Made by a program: the position numbers and the translations under genes. From positions 36,969 through 92,563 of the forward strand of contig NZ_MBTG01000027.1 of assembly GCF_002027705.1 (NCBI RefSeq): 55,595 nt of DNA. The letters are read 5' to 3'. The notes under the pieces are model-generated. The model did not search any database. It was not told the origin of the DNA and saw only the letters and a program-made list of their open reading frames with translations. The DNA comes from Paenibacillus ferrarius (GTDB lineage Bacteria; Bacillota; Bacilli; Paenibacillales; NBRC-103111). Positions 51,765 to 55,595 of the stretch are shown here, piece after piece (position 1 is the first letter of the stretch; each line of letters begins with the position of its first letter).

Positions 51765-52538
51765 ATGCGACTACAAGACAAAGTCATTCTCATCACAGGC
51801 TCAGGCTCAGGCATCGGCAGAAGCAGCGCCCTTTTGTTTGCAAAAGAAGGTGCGCAGGTTATCGTCAACGATCTCGATGAAGGCAAAGGGACGGAGACGG
51901 TTCAAGAAATAACAGCTGCAGGCGGCAAAGCCCAATTCATCCAAGCTGACGTGACAAACGCAGATTCCGTGAAACAGATGGTAGAGCAAATCATCCAAGA
52001 GCACGGCCGTATTGATGTGCTTTTCAACAATGCCGGCATCAGCGGTGTTGGCGCGCTCCATGAGCTGGAGCCTGACTTCTGGGACCGCATCATGAGCATT
52101 AACGTCAAAGGCGTGTTTCTGCCTTCCAAATATGTGGTCCCTCACATGATGGAACGAAAGTCCGGCTCCATTATCAATATGTCCTCGTGTGTTGCTGAGA
52201 TCGGACTCGCCCGCCGGGCGGCTTACGCAGCTACCAAAGGTGCCGTACTGGCCTTGTCGAAATCCATGCAGGTCGATTACGCGGCCTACGGCATTCGCGT
52301 CAATGCGCTGCTGCCGGGAACTATTTTGACTCCCTTTGTAGAAAATTACCTCCGTACCTCCTATGATGATCCGGAAGTTGCCATCGCTTCCCTCAAAACC
52401 AGACAGCTCAGTAACGACCTGGGACGCCCGGAGGACGTCGCGCAAGCAGCGCTATTCCTTGCTTCCGACGATTCCAAATTCATGATGGGCTCGCCTTTAT
52501 ATATTGACGGAGGCGCCACCTTCGGAAAGAACGCGTAA
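51765..52538 (+). CDS. SDR-family dehydrogenase (deoxysugar-acid dehydrogenase candidate)
   Basis: A 257-residue classical SDR: NAD(P)-binding TGSGSGIG (about 12-19), NNAGIS (about 88), catalytic Ser in NMSSCVAE and the YAATK motif (about 156). It ends in MMGSPLYIDGGATFG. The Asp in NDLDEGK at the end of the second strand favours NAD+. Adjacent to a fumarylacetoacetase-family hydrolase and an IclR regulator it fits L-2-keto-3-deoxyrhamnonate or -fuconate 4-dehydrogenase. AAAGGAG precedes ATG 51765. Confidence 0.88.
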   Translation: MRLQDKVILITGSGSGIGRSSALLFAKEGAQVIVNDLDEGKGTETVQEITAAGGKAQFIQADVTNADSVKQMVEQIIQEHGRIDVLFNNAGISGVGALHELEPDFWDRIMSINVKGVFLPSKYVVPHMMERKSGSIINMSSCVAEIGLARRAAYAATKGAVLALSKSMQVDYAAYGIRVNALLPGTILTPFVENYLRTSYDDPEVAIASLKTRQLSNDLGRPEDVAQAALFLASDDSKFMMGSPLYIDGGATFGKNA

Positions 52539-52594
52539 ACGCTAGTCAAGCTATTATTCTCATCATACCCATCATAAATTAGGAGGATTTCACA

Positions 52595-53494
52595 ATGAAG
52601 CTGCTTACTTTCCGTTCAAATGATGAACTTAACCTAGGTGTGCAAACCGAATTTGGCGTGCTTAATGTCGTTCAAGCGGTTAAACAACTTTCCCCCAACT
52701 ACATAGTCCCGACGACCGTACATGAAGCTATTCAAGGAGGAAGCTCGGCTACGGATGCCCTGCTGCAGCTGGTAGAGCAAGCTCTGGCAAGCGACAACCG
52801 CGCGTCTTTGCTGCTAAGCGAAACGGACCTGAACTACGGTCCCTGTGTTACAGAGCCAAGCAAAATCATTTGTGTAGGGCTCAATTACCGCAAACATGCT
52901 GAAGAAACGAATGCCGCGATCCCGCAGACCCCTATCCTTTTCAACAAATTTAGCAACACACTAACGGGCCACGGACATGATATCGCACTTCCGCGCGTGT
53001 CCAAAGAAGTGGACTATGAAGCGGAACTTGTTATCGTTATTGGCAAGCAGGCCAAATATGTCGCCAAAGAGCAAGCCTTGGAGCATGTCTACGGCTACTG
53101 CTGCGTAAACGACCTCTCTGCGCGTGATTTGCAAATGCGTACCTCGCAATGGCTGCTCGGCAAATCCTGCGACGGCTTCAGTCCGCTGGGCCCTTATCTC
53201 GTCACGGCAGATGAAATCGGCAATCCGAATGATCTTACGATCAGCACCACCGTCAACGGCAAGGTACGCCAGAACTCGAATACCTCGGATATGATTTTCC
53301 ATTGCGACGAAATCGTCAGCTACATTTCCCAACATATGACCCTGTACCCGGGTGATATTATTTTGACAGGAACCCCTGAAGGCGTCGTGCTCGGAGATCC
53401 GGTTGATCAGCGTGTATACTTGCAAGACGGCGATGTCGTGACAATTACGATTGAAAAACTAGGCAGTCTGACGAATCGTCTGGTTAGCGAATAG
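52595..53494 (+). CDS. Fumarylacetoacetase-family hydrolase (2,4-diketo-3-deoxysugar acid hydrolase candidate)
   Basis: A 299-residue FAH-family protein with a small N-terminal domain, then the catalytic domain starting ICVGLNYRKHAEE. Metal-site residues appear in KEVDYEAELVIVIG (Glu-x-Glu) and CCVNDLSARDLQ (Asp), and GKSCDGFSPLGPYLV and TGTPEGVVLG complete the family pattern. AGGAGG precedes ATG 52595. In its context the likely reaction is cleavage of 2,4-diketo-3-deoxyrhamnonate or -fuconate to pyruvate plus lactate. Confidence 0.88.
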   Translation: MKLLTFRSNDELNLGVQTEFGVLNVVQAVKQLSPNYIVPTTVHEAIQGGSSATDALLQLVEQALASDNRASLLLSETDLNYGPCVTEPSKIICVGLNYRKHAEETNAAIPQTPILFNKFSNTLTGHGHDIALPRVSKEVDYEAELVIVIGKQAKYVAKEQALEHVYGYCCVNDLSARDLQMRTSQWLLGKSCDGFSPLGPYLVTADEIGNPNDLTISTTVNGKVRQNSNTSDMIFHCDEIVSYISQHMTLYPGDIILTGTPEGVVLGDPVDQRVYLQDGDVVTITIEKLGSLTNRLVSE

Positions 53495-53506
53495 CTATTT
53501 GCCCGC

Positions 53507-53660
53507 AGATCCATGAAACATCGTTAGCGCGCAGCTAACTGCGACCTGAGCCAGACCCATGAAGCATCGTTAGCGTGCAGCTAACTGCCACCTGAGCCAG
53601 ACCCATGTAGCATCGCCAGCGCGCAACTAACTGCGATCTGATCCAGACCCATGTAGCATC
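53507..53660. repeat. 46-bp tandem repeat with palindromic core
   Basis: AGAYCCATGWARCATCG starts at 53507, 53553, 53599 and 53645, giving three full units and one partial unit. Each carries GTTAGCgcgcaGCTAAC or a decayed version, able to form a stem of six pairs. Confidence 0.8.
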
Positions 53661-53758
53661 GTGTGCCAATTCTCTGGCCAATGTGACCAATACGGATGGA
53701 TCTGTGACCTAACACCACGAAATCAACTTGTGGAGGGAGAAACCCGCCACTACGAAGT

Positions 53759-54117
53759 CAACTTGTGGACGGGTAACCTGTGAAAGCCTGCGATTATGCA
53801 TCCTTTTGCGCTCTATATAGCTCTTAAACTAGATATTCCTGCGAAAGTGCATCTTTTTGAGCCAATTGTTTGATTTCGGGAGGTAAAAGCGGAATAAGCC
53901 TGCATAATCGCAGGCTTTTCCGCTTTTCACACGATAATATCGAAAATGCCTGCACTTTTGCAGGAATTCAGGTCCGCTGCATCTCACTCATGCTCACTGA
54001 AGCTCACATACGCTCACTGTACCACCTCGCCACCTTGCCAGCTCTCAACGCAGGCTCATTGCATCCCGCTAGTACCAACTTGTCGACGGGTGACCTGTGA
54101 AAGCCTGCGATTATGGT
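53759..54117. repeat. 40-base direct repeat and CCTGC-GCAGG hairpins
   Basis: A segment starting CAACTTGTGGACGGGTAACC at about 53759 and one starting CAACTTGTCGACGGGTGACC at about 54076 both run on into TGTGAAAGCCTGCGATTATG. Between them lie CCTGCATAATCGCAGG (53899-53914) and CCTGCACTTTTGCAGG (53949-53964), near-identical to hairpins at 45018 and 45070. The second copy breaks off at GATTATGG near the left end of the IS66-type element. Confidence 0.7.
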
Positions 54118-55595
54118 TACTACTCAGCACCTTATTCAAATTCTAAAATTTGGTTTAATAGATAGTAACCAATACTTTAGAGTGAACGAGGTGAGAGGCA
54201 TCATGAATATAGAAGAAATTGATCGGATTATGCTCAGTGACTTGGCATCCATTAAGTCACTCATCCTGTCTCTGGTTGCCAAGGTTGAGCACCTCGAAAA
54301 CGAAAATAAGGAGCTTAAGCGGCAACTTGGCCAAAACTCGCAAAACAGCAGCTGGCCGCCGTCTAGTGACCTGAAGCGTGAACCTAAGAATCACCGGAAG
54401 TCCGGCGGAAAAAAGGGAGGACCTGTCGGCCATAAAGGGCATACCCTTTCTTGCATAGACGATCCCACTACAACCATTATTCATCCGGTTTTAGTCTGTG
54501 AGAACTGTGCGGTCTCACTTGAGGACGTCGCATGTCTAGGGTATGAGCGTCGACAGGTTTTTGACATCCCTGTTCCTGTCATGGAGGTGACGGAGCACCG
54601 AGCCGAGAAGAAAAAGTGCCCATGTTGCCACACCTTGCAGAAAGGCATCTTCCCTAAAGGCGTCCATGCACGTGCCCAATACGGTGAGCGGTTCACTGCT
54701 GTAGCCGCTTATTTGCATACGCACCAAATGCTCCCGCTTGCTCGCACAACCGATCTTCTTCATGTGTTGACGGGGTGTCGGCCAAGTCAGGCAACACTTC
54801 TTTCAAGTATCCGTAAAATGGCTGAAAGCTTACTTCCCTACGAAGAGGTCATTCGTCATAATCTCCTTGCCAGTCCCGTAATCCATGCCGATGAAACGGG
54901 CGTGCATGTAGACAAAGAGGGACACTGGGTTCATGTGAACAGTACGAAGAACTGGACCTTGCTTGGTGTCCATTCTAGCCGCGGAACCGCGGGGATGAAG
55001 TCGCTAAACGTACTGCCTTCCTATACGGGTACAGTGATCCACGACTTTTATGGGCCGTATTTTAAACAGGATAAAGACTTTACCTTCAAACATGCCTTAT
55101 GCAATGCCCATTTATCTCGGGAGTGCAAAGGGATTGAGGAATATGACGGGCATCGATGGGCCAGCGCTATGCTCACACTGCTGCATACAAGCTGGTCCAT
55201 CACCCGCAAGACCAGAAAATTAGGTAGGCCACTTACCGAAACAGCCATCGGCAACTACGAACGACGGTATGAGATGATTCTAGAGATGGGAAAGGTCGAG
55301 CTCGAAAAGGAGCCCCTGCTCCAATCAGGGCGCAGGGGAAAACCGCGTAAGAGTAAGGCCGCAAATCTTTGGGCACGATTCCGTGACCACAAGGAAAGTA
55401 TCTTGGGGTATCTTCGAGATGCCAATATTCCCTTTGATAATAACCAAGCCGAACGTGATCTTCGCATGATTGCCGTTAAGCGGAAAATATCCGGCTGTTT
55501 TCGTTCGGAAACGACCCCGGGCTTCTTTGCGACCATCCGAAGCTTTATCTCCACGTTGATTAAACAAAATCATCCTATTCTTACATCACTGAAAT
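54117..55595 (+). mobile_element. IS66-family element (ISBst12-like), right end outside window
   Basis: The repeat copy at 54076 stops matching at about 54117, where GTTACTACTCAGC starts. This suggests the left end of the element, about 86 bases before the transposase start. The right end is outside the window, so terminal repeats and target duplication cannot be checked. Confidence 0.7.
54203..55595 (+). CDS. IS66-family transposase (3'-truncated by window)
   Basis: The frame is open from ATG 54203 (GAGGTGAGAGG before it) to the window edge, 464 residues. It has an N-terminal coiled coil with KVEHLENENKELKRQLGQNS, the SSWPPSSD motif, a zinc-binding region (VCENCAVSLED, then KKCPCCHTLQ), and the DDE core with VIHADETGVHV, VIHDFYGPYF and DNNQAERDLRM, all characteristic of IS66-type transposases (single-gene ISBst12 branch). 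No frameshift or stop, so the copy may be active. Confidence 0.92.
   Translation, partial: MNIEEIDRIMLSDLASIKSLILSLVAKVEHLENENKELKRQLGQNSQNSSWPPSSDLKREPKNHRKSGGKKGGPVGHKGHTLSCIDDPTTTIIHPVLVCENCAVSLEDVACLGYERRQVFDIPVPVMEVTEHRAEKKKCPCCHTLQKGIFPKGVHARAQYGERFTAVAAYLHTHQMLPLARTTDLLHVLTGCRPSQATLLSSIRKMAESLLPYEEVIRHNLLASPVIHADETGVHVDKEGHWVHVNSTKNWTLLGVHSSRGTAGMKSLNVLPSYTGTVIHDFYGPYFKQDKDFTFKHALCNAHLSRECKGIEEYDGHRWASAMLTLLHTSWSITRKTRKLGRPLTETAIGNYERRYEMILEMGKVELEKEPLLQSGRRGKPRKSKAANLWARFRDHKESILGYLRDANIPFDNNQAERDLRMIAVKRKISGCFRSETTPGFFATIRSFISTLIKQNHPILTSLK

Larger units (their letters stand above)
53495..54202. other. Gene-free stretch of repeats before the IS66 element
   Basis: Contains a 46-bp tandem repeat, a 40-base direct repeat and hairpins shared with 44.8-45.1 kb, listed separately. 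No believable gene; short frames lack ribosome binding sites. Confidence 0.6.

Noticed and set aside
53507..53660. Tandem repeat considered as a CRISPR array
   Set aside because: Units are contiguous 46-bp repeats with no unique spacers, and there are no cas genes.

Overview
The window looks like the chromosome of a spore-forming Bacillales species, most likely Paenibacillus or a close relative. Reasons: strong AGGAGG-type ribosome binding sites, an exosporium-type collagen-like protein, a ger germinant-receptor operon, a YjcZ-type sporulation micropeptide, an RND pump with a lipoprotein adaptor, a GH51 arabinofuranosidase, and long intergenic stretches of degenerate tandem repeats. No rRNA or tRNA genes and no CRISPR array were seen. 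Both edges cut genes: a collagen-like CDS on the left and an IS66-family transposase on the right.

Layout. 0-4 kb: collagen-like surface protein, TrmB-type regulator with a long Lys/Ser/Glu/Gly tail, HD phosphohydrolase, MgtC. 4.15-12.37 kb: a visibly AT-rich island, all genes on the minus strand, that reads as an enterocin AS-48-type circular bacteriocin cluster. In transcription order it has a regulator broken by a frameshift in its LuxR-type helix-turn-helix, the AS-48-like precursor (37-residue leader plus 70-residue core), a hairpin, then homologues of AS-48 B, C (SpoIIM family), C1, D (ATPase), a 52-residue immunity-type peptide (D1), and a second exporter F (HlyD-like), G (ATPase), H (MacB-like permease). 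Two imperfect 35-bp direct repeats ending in GAGTTGTGCACTCT flank the island. 12.4-18.9 kb: RND efflux adaptor and pump plus a secreted protein of unknown function, behind a promoter with TetR-type palindromes. 18.9-23.6 kb: minus-strand operon of a secreted protein, ABC-2 exporter, histidine kinase and response regulator. 23.8-27.5 kb: ger operon in the order B-A-C. 27.7-33.2 kb: DoxX, YjcZ micropeptide, HelD, and a one-ATPase/two-permease ABC exporter that runs into helD. 33.4-41.9 kb: LTA-synthase-family sulfatase, cytochrome c lipoprotein, GH51 with a divergent ArsR-type regulator, MATE exporter with a divergent AraC regulator, small membrane protein. 42-47 kb: MFS exporter, AIM24-family protein, GNAT, aquaporin, membrane protein. 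47.3-53.5 kb: glycolate/lactate oxidase GlcD-GlcF with a divergent FadR-type regulator, then IclR regulator, SDR and fumarylacetoacetase-family hydrolase. 53.5-55.6 kb: tandem repeats and an IS66-family element.

How genes work together. In the bacteriocin island A is the peptide, B/C/C1 are membrane proteins expected for maturation or secretion, D with the small peptide gives immunity and export, and F/G/H form an accessory ABC exporter. At the right end the SDR plus hydrolase fits the last steps of non-phosphorylating deoxysugar catabolism, whose product (lactate, or glycolate in pentose variants) is a substrate type for the adjacent GlcD/GlcF oxidase. A recurring oddity is low-complexity or tandem-repeat DNA at or just past the 3' ends of minus-strand genes (trmB-like, MATE, aquaporin, and the membrane protein ending at 46437).
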